A stretch of DNA of 64,000 nucleotides from Vulcanimicrobiota bacterium (GTDB lineage Bacteria > Vulcanimicrobiota > Vulcanimicrobiia > Vulcanimicrobiales > Vulcanimicrobiaceae): NCBI GenBank assembly GCA_027306785.1, contig DAHUZB010000006.1, positions 1-64,000 on the forward strand, written 5' to 3'. Made by a program: the position numbers and the translations under genes. Under the pieces are notes generated by a model that saw only the letters and a list, made by a program, of their open reading frames with translations, was not told the DNA's origin and searched no databases. This document shows positions 27,152-36,843 of this stretch, piece after piece. Each line of letters begins with the position of its first letter. Positions within the stretch are counted from its first letter, which is position 1.

Positions 27152-30100
27152 GTGCAACATCCGTTTTTTCGGTCTTTCTCGCGCGTGCTCTCCTGCGCCG
27201 CCATCGGCGCTGCGGCACTGCTTCCGGCGGCGGCGAGCAGCGCCGCGCCCGTAGCTCCGGCGCCCGCGACCGCGCTCGCCTGGCGCAATATCGGTCCCTG
27301 GATCGGCGGTCGCGTGGTCGCGGTTGCCGGCGTCCCGAGTCAACCCAACCGCTTCTACATGGGCGGTGTCGACGGAGGCATCTGGGAGAGCACCGACTAT
27401 GGGCTCTACTGGCACAACATTACCGACGGGAAGTTCCCCGTGCGCAGCAACAGCATCGGCGCGCTCGCGGTCGCGCCCTCGAATCCGAACGTGATCTACG
27501 CGGGTACCGGCGAGAGCGACATCCGCGGCGATATGATCACGGGCGAAGGCATGGTGAAGTCGACCGACGGCGGCAAGAGCTGGCAGTCGATCGGCCTGCG
27601 CGACACGCACACGATCACCGGCATCGCGGTCGATCCGCGCGATGCGAACGTCGTCTATGCGTCCTCGATGGGCCACGTCTTCGCCGATAACGACGAACGC
27701 GGCGTCTTCAAGTCCGTCGACGGCGGCAAAACGTGGAAGAAGGTGCTCTTCGTCGACGGCAAAACGGGCGCGGTTGCGATCTCGATGGATCCGCAGCACC
27801 CGAACACGCTCTACGCGGCGATGTGGCAAGCCTATCGCACGCCGTGGACGCTGCAGAGCGGCGGTCCGGGCAGTGCGATCTACAAAACGACCGACGGCGG
27901 CGCGCATTGGACGAACGTCTCGCGCAACCCGGGCTTTGCGGGCGGCGTGCTCGGCAAGATGGGCGTCTCGGTCGCCGCGAGCGATCCGCGCGTGGTCTAC
28001 GCGGTCGTGCAGGCGAAGCACGGCGGCGTCTTTCGTTCCGACGACGGCGGCGCGCATTGGAAGCTCGTCGACGACAAATGGAACGTGCGCCAGCGCGCGT
28101 TCTACTACATGAGCATCTACGCCGATCCGACGAATCCGAACACGGTCTACGTTCCCGAAGTCGACGGGCTGCTCGTCTCGCGCGACGGCGGACGCACCTT
28201 CGTTCCGCTGCACACGCCGCACGGAGACAATCACATCGTGTGGATCAACCCGCACGACCCGAAGATTCTGCTCGAAGGCAACGACGGCGGTGCGACGGTC
28301 TCGACCGACGGCGGCACGACGTGGAGCACCGAGTGGAATCAGCCCACCGGGCAGTTCTATCACGTCGCGATCGACGATCAATTCCCGTTCCACGTGTACG
28401 GCGCGCAGCAGGACGAAGGCTCGATGGAGGGGCCGAGCGCGTCGGATAGCGGCGTGATCACGATCGCCGATTGGAAGCGCGTGGCGTACGGTGAGAGCAC
28501 CTTCGTCGCGCCGCAACCGGGCAACCCGAACATCACCTACGGCGCCGGATATTTCAGTATCTTCCTCCGGCACGATGCGCGTATCGGAGAGTATCAGAGC
28601 GTCAGTCCGTGGCCGCTCTATCAGGAAGGCGCCTCGTCCGCCGAGCTCAAGTACCGGCTCGCGTGGACGCATCCGATTCTCTTCTCGCCCGCCGATCCGC
28701 GAGCGCTCTACGTCGGCGCGCAGATGGTGCTACGCAGCGACGATCACGGTCGCACGTGGAAGGAGCTGAGCCCCGATCTCACGCGAAACGATCCGAAGAC
28801 CGAGGCGCCGACCGGCGGTCCGATCGATCTCGATCAGACCGGCGCCGAGATCTATCCGTATATCGAAGCGCTCGGGCTCTCGCCGCTCGATGAGAAAATC
28901 ATCTGGACGGGGTCGTCGGACGGCCTCGTGCACGTGACGACCGACGGCGGCGCGACGTGGAAGGCGGTAACGCCGCCGAGTCTGCCGCAATGGGCGGAGA
29001 TCACCTCGATCGAGCCGTCGCACACCGAGAAAGGCACCGCCTATCTCACGGCGTCGCGCTACATGTGGGACGATTTCCGTCCGTTCATCTACAAGACGAC
29101 CGACTATGGCGCGCACTGGAGCGCCATGACGGCCGGCATCCCGCGCGGCGAGTACGTCTTCGCGATCAAACAGGATCCGTCGACGCCCAACCTGCTGCTC
29201 GTCGGCACGCGCGACGGCGTGTACGCGAGCTACGACGGCGGCGCGCACTTTCATTCGCTCTCGCTCAATCTGCCGAACGTGCAGGTGCGCGATCTCGCGT
29301 TCGATACCCGCGAGGGCGAAGTCGCGATCGCGACGCACGGGCGTGCGTTCTGGATCCTCGACGGATTGGGGCTGCTCGAGCAGCTCGCAAAACGCGACGG
29401 CGAAGCCGCGCCCGCGCCCGCGCTCTACGCGCCGCAGACGGCGTGGCTGAGTCATGCGTATCAGGGACCGGATTTTCCGATTCCGCTCTCGGGTCCGAAT
29501 CCGGCCTACGGTGCAACGGTCTACTTCGCGCTGCCGTCGTCGTATGACGGAAAGACGCCGGCCACGCTCACCTTCGCCGACGCCGCGGGCCATACGGTAC
29601 GCCGTTTCTCGCTGCATCTGCGCGCGCACGCGGCGAAGCCGACGCCCGTACAATTGGCGCAGATGACGCCCGCGCAACACAAGGCGATGGCGGAGGCGGC
29701 ACTCACGGCCGCCGCGCCGGGCATGAACCGCTTCCGGTGGGATCTGCGCTACGCGCCCGCCGCCGAGGTGCGCGGGTTCTGGGTGCCGATCGCCGCGGGC
29801 GGTCTAACCGACGAAGTCGACGGTCCGACGGTCGTGCCCGGCCGTTACACGGTGACGCTCGCATACGGCGGGCACACGACGTCGCAGTCGTTCGACGTGG
29901 CGCTCGATCCGCGCATCCACACGAGCGCCGAGGATCTCGACGCGCGCCTCGCGCTCGCGCAGAAGATCCACGGCACGCTCGATGCGCTCGATCGTACGAT
30001 CGACGCGGCGATGACCGTACGCGATCGCACGCACGACCGCAAGGCCGCGGCGGCGCTCGACGCGGAGATCGGCTCGCTCGTGCAGTTGAAGATCGCGTCG

Positions 30101-30280
30101 AGCGAAGGTCCGCTGATCCACGAGGCGGAGCTGCGCAGTCACCTCGCCTATTTGGCGGCGGAGGTGGATATGGCGTACGTGAAGCCCACGGCCGCGCAGT
30201 ATGCGGTCTACGCGCAGCTTGCGAACGAGGCCGACGCCGGCATCGCGAAGCTGCACGCACTCATGGCCGCGGCGAAGTGA
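27152..30280 (+). CDS. VPS10/sortilin-type beta-propeller protein (paralogue 2)
   Basis: 1042-aa exported propeller protein. The start is GTG at 27152, fixed by GGAGG nine bases upstream, giving a signal peptide with an Ala-rich core ending near ASSAAP. The mature part opens with LAWRNIGPWIGGRVVAVAGV, then carries many Asp-box repeats (STDGGKSW, SVDGGKTW, TTDGGAHW, SDDGGAHW, SRDGG). The last ~280 residues form a beta-sandwich-like domain (RFRWDLRYAPAAEVRG) and an alpha-helical tail. It is highly similar to the protein at 33694 over its length and less so to the one at 6153. Binding of peptides or glycans is the usual guess for this fold; no catalytic site is evident. Confidence 0.82.
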   Translation: MQHPFFRSFSRVLSCAAIGAAALLPAAASSAAPVAPAPATALAWRNIGPWIGGRVVAVAGVPSQPNRFYMGGVDGGIWESTDYGLYWHNITDGKFPVRSNSIGALAVAPSNPNVIYAGTGESDIRGDMITGEGMVKSTDGGKSWQSIGLRDTHTITGIAVDPRDANVVYASSMGHVFADNDERGVFKSVDGGKTWKKVLFVDGKTGAVAISMDPQHPNTLYAAMWQAYRTPWTLQSGGPGSAIYKTTDGGAHWTNVSRNPGFAGGVLGKMGVSVAASDPRVVYAVVQAKHGGVFRSDDGGAHWKLVDDKWNVRQRAFYYMSIYADPTNPNTVYVPEVDGLLVSRDGGRTFVPLHTPHGDNHIVWINPHDPKILLEGNDGGATVSTDGGTTWSTEWNQPTGQFYHVAIDDQFPFHVYGAQQDEGSMEGPSASDSGVITIADWKRVAYGESTFVAPQPGNPNITYGAGYFSIFLRHDARIGEYQSVSPWPLYQEGASSAELKYRLAWTHPILFSPADPRALYVGAQMVLRSDDHGRTWKELSPDLTRNDPKTEAPTGGPIDLDQTGAEIYPYIEALGLSPLDEKIIWTGSSDGLVHVTTDGGATWKAVTPPSLPQWAEITSIEPSHTEKGTAYLTASRYMWDDFRPFIYKTTDYGAHWSAMTAGIPRGEYVFAIKQDPSTPNLLLVGTRDGVYASYDGGAHFHSLSLNLPNVQVRDLAFDTREGEVAIATHGRAFWILDGLGLLEQLAKRDGEAAPAPALYAPQTAWLSHAYQGPDFPIPLSGPNPAYGATVYFALPSSYDGKTPATLTFADAAGHTVRRFSLHLRAHAAKPTPVQLAQMTPAQHKAMAEAALTAAAPGMNRFRWDLRYAPAAEVRGFWVPIAAGGLTDEVDGPTVVPGRYTVTLAYGGHTTSQSFDVALDPRIHTSAEDLDARLALAQKIHGTLDALDRTIDAAMTVRDRTHDRKAAAALDAEIGSLVQLKIASSEGPLIHEAELRSHLAYLAAEVDMAYVKPTAAQYAVYAQLANEADAGIAKLHALMAAAK

Positions 30281-30290
30281 CGCGGCGGGA

Positions 30291-30323
30291 GTTCGGGGCG
30301 ATCAGTGGATGATCGCCCCGAAC
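30291..30323. terminator. Perfect 14-bp hairpin between convergent genes
   Basis: GTTCGGGGCGATCA pairs with TGATCGCCCCGAAC across a 5-base loop. It overlaps the last codons of the minus-strand gene and begins 11 bases after the VPS10 stop. Neither side has a T-run, so it may serve as a weak bidirectional terminator or 3'-end stabiliser. Confidence 0.6.
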
Positions 30324-31123
30324 CCCAAGTAATGCGGTTTGCTGTCGCCGGATTGGTTGAAGGTGCTCCCCAGTTCCAGGTTCACGAGCAGCCGTTTGGA
30401 GACCGCGTGAGCGAAGGCGATCGTCGCGCCCGATTGCGCGCTCGCGCCGAGAAACGCGGCGGATTGTAGCGAGAGCTCGGCCGTGACGAAATTCCGTCCG
30501 CGCAGCGCGCGCGTGGCGCTCAGAGCCAGGAGCGGCGACGTACGATGCCCGGGTTCATCGGTGCTCGCGTAGTTCAAGAGACCCGCCGATGCCGTGTACT
30601 GCATGGCGCCGGCGCCGCTCCAATCGACCGAGAGATGCACGTCGGAGAGCGGCACCAACTCCGTATTGGCAAACGCGCTCAGCGGCGGATGCGACTCGGC
30701 GGAGAGTGCGACCGCGGCGTTGCCGGCATCGAAGAGGCGATACTTCATGCCGAATCCGCCGCGCGTCATCGTGTAGATGCCGGCGCCCGCGAGTCCCGAT
30801 TGCGCGATCTCGGAGGGTGCGTCGTAGAAGGCTTCCAGGCGGTCGAGCAGGCCGTATCGCACGCGCACTTCGGGGTAGGCTGCAAGTGCGGTGCCGCCGA
30901 TCTTCGATGCGTTTTGATAGTACGTCGTTTCGACGATCACGCGATGGCGCGGCGTGGTGCACGGGGTGAGGCGCGCGTGCGTGCGGCTCGAGGCGAGGGT
31001 CGCACGCGCGCACGGGGAGGCATCACCGACGCCGCGCGCGAGCGCGCCGACGGGAAGCCCGATGATGACGGCGGCGGCGGCAAGCGCCGAAAGCCGGCGC
31101 ACGAAGATGGCGGCGGAAATCAT
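30302..31123 (-). CDS. Exported beta-barrel-like hypothetical protein
   Basis: 273 aa with a signal peptide (LSALAAAAVIIGLPVGALA). The mature chain alternates hydrophobic and polar residues in short strands (for example VRVRYGLLDRLEAFYDAP, GFGMKYRLFDAGNAAVALSAES, KRLLVNLELGS) and ends in a hydrophobic FGAIIH, as outer-membrane barrels do. It resembles the MetA/phenol-degradation (transporter/DUF3187-like) group of small barrels in layout only. Two Cys pairs near the N-terminus (SPCARA, TPCTTP). No function assigned. Confidence 0.6.
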   Translation of the reverse strand: MISAAIFVRRLSALAAAAVIIGLPVGALARGVGDASPCARATLASSRTHARLTPCTTPRHRVIVETTYYQNASKIGGTALAAYPEVRVRYGLLDRLEAFYDAPSEIAQSGLAGAGIYTMTRGGFGMKYRLFDAGNAAVALSAESHPPLSAFANTELVPLSDVHLSVDWSGAGAMQYTASAGLLNYASTDEPGHRTSPLLALSATRALRGRNFVTAELSLQSAAFLGASAQSGATIAFAHAVSKRLLVNLELGSTFNQSGDSKPHYLGFGAIIH

Positions 31124-31216
31124 GCCGCCCGTCGTATCACGTTCGTGAAGGAGGCGTCAACGACAGAGCTCGGGCACGAGTGATGCTGATGAAAACGGCA
31201 TCGGTTTTCGCGCGCC

Positions 31217-31798
31217 TCATCGCTGCTCCAGGAGGAGCGTTTCGGTACGCCCTTGATTGCGTGTCGCGCGAATGCGCACGCTCGGCAGGGTGAAGCGCAC
31301 GGCGAGTCCCATACGTCGCGCCGCGCTCGTATTCGGGCGCGAACGGTGCCATGCGTCTTGATCGAAGAGCACGCATTCGCCCGGTGCGAGTTCGACGGGA
31401 ACCGTCGCGTGGTCGCTGCCGCGAAACTCCAGGCAGCCGCTTTCGCGCGTGGCGGCATCGATCGCGATCCAGGCGCTCAGAGCGCGCATCGGATCGAGCA
31501 GACCGCCCCAGTGATCGCGGTCGCGATGCCAGTCGAGTGCGCCGTCTCCGGCATCTTTGCGGTAGAAATTGGTTCGCCACAGCACGACCGCCGGGCCGAG
31601 CCGGGCGTGAATGCGCGCGAGCAAGAGCGGATGCCGACAGAGATCGAGCACCACGGGCGCGTCGAGATGGCGCGCTTGATACGGCGCGTGCGGCGCACGG
31701 CCCGGTTCGGCGAAGAGCCGATCGAACGCCCGCCGATAGTCGTCCATGACGCACTCCTCGACCACGCGAAACGGCGCCGAGAACGAAGCGGCATCCAT
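31217..31798 (-). CDS. Phytanoyl-CoA dioxygenase (PhyH)-family protein
   Basis: About 193 aa, an Fe(II)/2-oxoglutarate dioxygenase fold. The metal triad is visible as HRD in LDWHRDRDHWGG and the distal His in FDQDAWHRSRPN, with an Arg downstream (AVRFTLP) placed to bind 2-oxoglutarate. Between them GCLEFRGSDHATVPVEL is the typical PhyH strand. At 193 aa it is shorter than usual (250-300). Start ATG 31798 is chosen; ATG 31747 in frame is possible. Divergent from the alcohol dehydrogenase operon. Substrate unknown. Confidence 0.75.
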   Translation of the reverse strand: MDAASFSAPFRVVEECVMDDYRRAFDRLFAEPGRAPHAPYQARHLDAPVVLDLCRHPLLLARIHARLGPAVVLWRTNFYRKDAGDGALDWHRDRDHWGGLLDPMRALSAWIAIDAATRESGCLEFRGSDHATVPVELAPGECVLFDQDAWHRSRPNTSAARRMGLAVRFTLPSVRIRATRNQGRTETLLLEQR

Positions 31799-31861
31799 AC
31801 GGCTGCGTTCCGCGGGCGCAAACGCGAAACCCGCCGTGGCGGCGCGCGGTTGGGACCCGAT

Positions 31862-32884
31862 ATGGAAACGACGACAATGAAGGCGGTGCGCGTGCCGAGC
31901 GCCGATGCCGCACGCTTGGAGCTTGCGACCCTCGATATTCCGGCGGTTCGACCGGGCACGGTACGCGTGCGCGTCGGCGCGTGCGGCATCTGCCACAGCG
32001 ACGCGTTCACCGTGCACAATGCGTGGCCCGGCATCGACTTCCCGCGCGTCCCCGGTCACGAGATCGCTGGCACCATCGATGCGGTCGGCGAGGGCGTGAG
32101 CGGCTGGAAGGTGGGCGATCGCGTGGGCGTCGGCTGGCACGGCGGCCACTGCGGTGTCTGCGATCGTTGCCGTCGCGGCGATTTTCTCACCTGCCGGGCG
32201 CTGCAGGTTCCGGGCATGGCCTACGACGGCGGATACGCCGAGTACGTCGTCGTCCCGGCGGTCGCGCTCGCGCGCGTGCCCGACGCGCTGACCGACGCCG
32301 AAGCGGCACCGCTGATGTGCGCGGGCGTCACCACCTACAATGCCTTGCGCCACAGCCCGGCGCATCCCGGCGACGTGGTCGCGATTCTGGGTGTCGGCGG
32401 TCTCGGCCATCTGGGCGTGCAGTTTGCCGCGAAGATGGGCTTCGAGACGGTCGCGATCGCCCGCGGCGCCGAGAAGGCCGCGTTTGCGAAAGAGCTCGGC
32501 GCGCATCACTATCTCGATAGCCGCACGCACGACGTCGCTGCCGAATTGCAGAAGCTCGGCGGTGCGAAGGTGGTACTCGCGACCGTGACCGCGGCCGATG
32601 CGATGCTGCCCGTGCTCGGCGGCCTCGGCTTCGACGGCCAACTCCTTATCGTCGGCGCATCGATGGAGCCGCTCGCGGTGCCGACCGCGCCGATGATCGG
32701 CGGACGCCATTCGATCAAGGCATGGCCTTCGGGCACGAACGTCGACTCCGAGGAGACGATGCGTTTCGCGGTGCTGCACGGCGTGCGCGCGATGATCGAG
32801 ACGATGCCGCTCGAGCGCGCGAGCGAGGCGTACGACCGCATGATGAGCGGTGCCGCGCGCTTTCGCATGGTCCTCACGCGTTGA
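31862..32884 (+). CDS. Zinc-dependent alcohol dehydrogenase (MDR family)
   Basis: 340-aa medium-chain dehydrogenase oxidising alcohols to aldehydes with NAD. Catalytic-zinc residues: Cys in GACGICHSD and the HE pair in PGHEIAG. The structural zinc site has four Cys in CGVCDRCRRGDFLTC. The cofactor domain has the Rossmann motif AILGVGGLGHLGVQFA. The ATG at 31862 is used because the upstream frame is antisense to the PhyH gene. Followed after 2 bases by an SDR gene; the two probably act in one oxidation/reduction pathway. Confidence 0.9.
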   Translation: METTTMKAVRVPSADAARLELATLDIPAVRPGTVRVRVGACGICHSDAFTVHNAWPGIDFPRVPGHEIAGTIDAVGEGVSGWKVGDRVGVGWHGGHCGVCDRCRRGDFLTCRALQVPGMAYDGGYAEYVVVPAVALARVPDALTDAEAAPLMCAGVTTYNALRHSPAHPGDVVAILGVGGLGHLGVQFAAKMGFETVAIARGAEKAAFAKELGAHHYLDSRTHDVAAELQKLGGAKVVLATVTAADAMLPVLGGLGFDGQLLIVGASMEPLAVPTAPMIGGRHSIKAWPSGTNVDSEETMRFAVLHGVRAMIETMPLERASEAYDRMMSGAARFRMVLTR

Positions 32885-32886
32885 GG

Positions 32887-33654
32887 ATGAAGCCCCATCT
32901 CATGTACGATTTGAGCAAACGCGTCGTCCTCGTCACCGGCGGCACGCGCGGGATCGGCGAGGCCATCGTGCGCGAACTGCACGCGGGCGGTGCGACGGTC
33001 GCCTTCACCTATGCATCCTCGTCGGCGCGTGCCGATGCGATCGTCGCCGACCTCGGCGATCGCATTGCGGCGATACGCTGCGATCTCGCCGACCACGCCT
33101 CACTTCCGGCGGTCGTCGCAGCGTGCATCGAGCGATTCGGCCGCATCGACGTGCTCGTGAATAATGCCGCGATCTTCGAAGAGAATCCGTTCTTCGGCAC
33201 CACCTACGACGCGTGGCGCGCGGGATGGGAGCGTACCTTCGCCGTCAACCTCTTCGGCACGGCCGATCTCACCTGGCTCGTGCTCCAGCACATGCGCGAG
33301 CGCGGCGGTGGCACCGTGCTCAACATCACCTCGCGCGCCGGACATCGCGGCGAGCTGACCTTCGCGGATTACGGCGCGAGTAAAGCCGCGCTCGCAAACC
33401 TGACCAAGTCGATGACGCGATCGTGCGCCGCCGACGGCATCGTCTCGATTGCGATCGCACCGGGCTTCATCGAGACCGAGATGGCGGCCGAAGAACTGGC
33501 ACGGCGCCGCAGTGAGATCGAAGGTGAGATCCCGGGCCGACGCGTCGGCACGCCCGAAGAAGTTGCACGTATCGTCGCCTTTTTCGCAAGCGGCGGCGGC
33601 GACTATGCCAACGGGACGACCGTCGACGTCAACGGCGGCAGTTACGTGCGCTAA
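32887..33654 (+). CDS. Short-chain dehydrogenase/reductase (3-oxoacyl-ACP reductase-like)
   Basis: 255-aa classical SDR. The cofactor motif is LVTGGTRGIGEAI (TGxxxGIG), NNAAIFE follows, the catalytic Ser is in NITSRAGHR, and the active-site Tyr/Lys pair is in YGASKAALANL. The C-terminal PGFIETEMAAE and GTTVDVNGGSYV match FabG-like enzymes. The start ATG (32887) lies just after the ADH stop, so the two are cotranscribed. The substrate is unknown. Confidence 0.88.
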   Translation: MKPHLMYDLSKRVVLVTGGTRGIGEAIVRELHAGGATVAFTYASSSARADAIVADLGDRIAAIRCDLADHASLPAVVAACIERFGRIDVLVNNAAIFEENPFFGTTYDAWRAGWERTFAVNLFGTADLTWLVLQHMRERGGGTVLNITSRAGHRGELTFADYGASKAALANLTKSMTRSCAADGIVSIAIAPGFIETEMAAEELARRRSEIEGEIPGRRVGTPEEVARIVAFFASGGGDYANGTTVDVNGGSYVR

Positions 33655-33693
33655 AGCAAAGGATTTTCCGAGCGTGCGGCGCTAGTGGGCGAC

Positions 33694-36600
33694 ATGAAGC
33701 GCTCACTCGCCGTCACCCTCGCTCTCTGCTTTCTTGCAACGCCGCTCGGCGTTCGCGCGGCCGCACCGCCTGCGGCGTCCTCGACGCACCAGCAGCTCTC
33801 GAAGCTGCGTTGGCGCGATATCGGGCCGTACAACGGCGGCCGCGTGGTCGCGGTCGCGGGCGTCCCGACCCGCCCGAACGAATTCTACATGGGCGGCGTG
33901 CAGGGCGGCGTGTGGCGCACCGACGACGCCGGCATGACGTGGGAAAACATCTCCGACGGCAAACTGCCGCAAACGGCTTCGAGCATCGGCGCGATCGCCG
34001 TCGCGCCTTCGAATCCGCGCGTCATCTACGTCGGGACGGGCGAGAGCGATATTCGCGGCGATATGGCGACCGGCGTCGGCATCTTCAAAAGTACCGACGG
34101 CGGCACGACATGGTCGTACGCCGGGTTGCGCGATACGCACACCACCATGGCGCTTGCGATCGATCCGCGCAATCCGAACGTCGTCTACGCGGGCTCGATG
34201 GGACATGTCTTCGCGCCGAACGCCGAGCGCGGTGTCTTCAAGACGACCGACGGCGGCAAGACGTGGAAGAAGATTCTCTACGTCAATTCTTCGACCGGCG
34301 CGAACAGCGTGGTGATGGATCCGAGCAACCCCAACGTCCTGTACGTCACGATGTGGCAGGCGCAGCGCACGCCGTGGAACCTCACGAGCGGCGGCCCGGG
34401 CAGCGGCGTCTACAAGACGACCGACGGCGGGGCGCACTGGACCAAGATCTCCGCGCATCCCGGCTTCGCCGCGGGCATGCTCGGCAAGATGGGCGTGGCG
34501 CTCGCACCGAGCGACCCGCGCATCGTCTACGCGATCGTGCAGGCGCGACACGGCGGCGTCTTTCGTTCGGAGAACGGCGGTGCCACGTGGACGCGCGTGA
34601 ACGGCGAGATGAAGCTGCGCCAGCGCGCGTTTTACTACATGGCGCTCACCGTCGATCCGAAGAACGCGAACGTGCTCTATGCGCCCGAGGTGGACAGCGT
34701 CTGGAAATCGACCGACGGCGGAAAGGTGTGGAAGCCGCTGACGCAGCCGGGCGATCATCACATACTCTGGATCAACCCGCGCGATACGCGCTATATGGTC
34801 GAGGGTGACGACGGCGGCGCGACGGTCTCGGTGAACGGCGGAAAGACGTGGAGTGACGAGAGCGTGGAGCCGCTCGCGCAGTTCTACCACATCACGCTCG
34901 ACGATCGCTTTCCCTATCACGTTTACGGCGCGCAACAGGACCAAGGCGCGTACGAGGGACCGAGCGCGTCGAGCCGCGGTCTCACGCAGGGCGCGTGGCA
35001 TTCGGTCGCACTCGGCGAGAGCACGTTCGTCGCGGTCGATCCGCGCGATCCGCACACGACCTTCGGCAGCGGCTACTACAGCTCGCTCGTGCGGCTGGAC
35101 GATCGCACCGGCGAAGAGAAGAACGTGAGCCCGTGGCCGCTCTACATGAGCGGAAGCGCGCCGCGCGATCTCAAGTATCGCTTCGGCTGGACGCATCCGA
35201 TCCTGTTCTCGCCCGCGCAGCCGAACGTGCTCTTCGAAACGGCGCAGGTCGTCTTCAAGAGCACCGATTTCGGGCAGACGTGGTCGGTGATCAGTCCCGA
35301 TCTCACGCGCAACGACGTGAAGACCGAGGGCTACAGCGGCGGCCCGGTCGATCACGACATGTCGGGCGCCGAAGTCTTTCCCGACATCGCGTCGTTCGCG
35401 GTCTCTCCGCTTTCGGGCGACGTGATGTGGGCGGGATCGGCCGACGGCCTCGTTCACGTCACGACCGACGGCGGCGGCACCTGGAAGCTCGTGACGCCTC
35501 CGGCGCTACCGCAGTGGGCGCAGATCAGCAGCATCGAACCGTCGCACACCGAGAAGGGAACGGCGTTTCTCACCGCCTCGCGCTACATGTGGGACGATTT
35601 CCATCCCTACGTCTACGAGACGACCGACTACGGCGCGCATTGGACCGCGATCACGACGGGTCTGCCGAGCGATCAGTACGTCTTCGCGGTACGTCAGGAT
35701 CCGCGCGATCCGCGCGTGCTCGTCGCCGGAACGCGTAGCACGGTCTACGTGAGCCTCGACGGCGGAGCGCGCTGGCAGCCGCTCACGCTCAACCTGCCGG
35801 GCGTGCAGGTGCGCGATCTCGCCTTCAGCGCGCGTCAGGGCGAGATCGCCATCGCGACGCACGGCCGCGGCTTCTGGATTCTCGACAACCTCTCACTGCT
35901 CGAGCAACTCGCCGCGCACGGAGCGCGGATGCTCTACGCGCCGGAGACGGTGTGGCTCTCGCACGCCTACGGCGGATACACGCCGGCGAACGGCGGGGAG
36001 AACCCGGCCTACGGCGCGACGGTGTTCTTCGACATCCCGCACGGCTACAACGGCAAGACGCCCGTAACGCTCGCGTTCGAAGACGCGGCCGGGAAGACCG
36101 TGCGCGGCTTCACGTTGCACCTGAAGGATGCGCATGCGAAGAAGATCGCGGATGACGTCGTGCAAGGCTGGAGCGAGGAGCGCCAGATGGCCTATGCGCT
36201 GCATGCGCAGACCGCGATCGAGCCCGGGATGAATGCGTTCCAGTGGGATCTGCGCTACGCTCCGGCGACCGAGGTGCGCGGATTGCACATCGAAACGACC
36301 GACGATTTCAGCGATGAACTGCGCGGTCCGACGATCGTGCCGGGAAGCTACACGGCCGTGCTTTCGTATGGAAAGACGGTTCGTAAAGTGCCATTTACCG
36401 TGAAGCTCGACCCGCGCTTGCACCCGGCGCCGGGCGCGCTCGATGCGCGGCTAGCGCTCGCGACGACGCTCTCGCAGACGCTCGATCGCCTGAACCGCAC
36501 GATCAACGCCGCACTCGCCGCACGCGCGCATCTCCCGCACGCGAAGCGCGCGCAGATCGATGCGACGGTTGCAAGCATCGTGCAATTCCACATCCATTCG

Positions 36601-36771
36601 AGCGAAGGCGACCTGATGCGCGAGGTAAAGCTGCGCGATTACCTCACGTTCGTGATGAACGAACTCGATCTCGCCTATCAGGCGCCGACGCCCGCCGAGC
36701 AGACGATCGCATCGGAGCTGATCGCGAAGGCGAACGCGGCGATCGCCGCGCTCGACGCGTCGATGCGATAG
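33694..36771 (+). CDS. VPS10/sortilin-type beta-propeller protein (paralogue 3)
   Basis: 1025-aa exported propeller protein, start at ATG 33694 (a GTG nine bases upstream in the same frame is less likely). Signal peptide MKRSLAVTLALCFLATPLGVRA. The mature part opens with LRWRDIGPYNGGRVVAVAGV and carries Asp-box repeats such as STDGGTTW, TTDGGKTW, TTDGGAHW and SENGGATW. Order and spacing of repeats match paralogue 2, including the late IATHGRGFWILDNL strand and C-terminal FQWDLRYAPATEVRG. It is transcribed in the same direction 39 bases after the SDR gene. Function unknown; likely a periplasmic or surface binding protein. Confidence 0.82.
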   Translation: MKRSLAVTLALCFLATPLGVRAAAPPAASSTHQQLSKLRWRDIGPYNGGRVVAVAGVPTRPNEFYMGGVQGGVWRTDDAGMTWENISDGKLPQTASSIGAIAVAPSNPRVIYVGTGESDIRGDMATGVGIFKSTDGGTTWSYAGLRDTHTTMALAIDPRNPNVVYAGSMGHVFAPNAERGVFKTTDGGKTWKKILYVNSSTGANSVVMDPSNPNVLYVTMWQAQRTPWNLTSGGPGSGVYKTTDGGAHWTKISAHPGFAAGMLGKMGVALAPSDPRIVYAIVQARHGGVFRSENGGATWTRVNGEMKLRQRAFYYMALTVDPKNANVLYAPEVDSVWKSTDGGKVWKPLTQPGDHHILWINPRDTRYMVEGDDGGATVSVNGGKTWSDESVEPLAQFYHITLDDRFPYHVYGAQQDQGAYEGPSASSRGLTQGAWHSVALGESTFVAVDPRDPHTTFGSGYYSSLVRLDDRTGEEKNVSPWPLYMSGSAPRDLKYRFGWTHPILFSPAQPNVLFETAQVVFKSTDFGQTWSVISPDLTRNDVKTEGYSGGPVDHDMSGAEVFPDIASFAVSPLSGDVMWAGSADGLVHVTTDGGGTWKLVTPPALPQWAQISSIEPSHTEKGTAFLTASRYMWDDFHPYVYETTDYGAHWTAITTGLPSDQYVFAVRQDPRDPRVLVAGTRSTVYVSLDGGARWQPLTLNLPGVQVRDLAFSARQGEIAIATHGRGFWILDNLSLLEQLAAHGARMLYAPETVWLSHAYGGYTPANGGENPAYGATVFFDIPHGYNGKTPVTLAFEDAAGKTVRGFTLHLKDAHAKKIADDVVQGWSEERQMAYALHAQTAIEPGMNAFQWDLRYAPATEVRGLHIETTDDFSDELRGPTIVPGSYTAVLSYGKTVRKVPFTVKLDPRLHPAPGALDARLALATTLSQTLDRLNRTINAALAARAHLPHAKRAQIDATVASIVQFHIHSSEGDLMREVKLRDYLTFVMNELDLAYQAPTPAEQTIASELIAKANAAIAALDASMR

Positions 36772-36843
36772 CGGTGGATACCGGGAGAAAATGCCCATGC
36801 CCGCGTGAGAGGCGAGGCGCGTCCGAGAGCTAATCACTCGCTC

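Noticed and set aside
31799-32779. Extension of the PhyH-like gene upstream
   Set aside because: It lies antisense to the well-supported alcohol dehydrogenase and has no domain.
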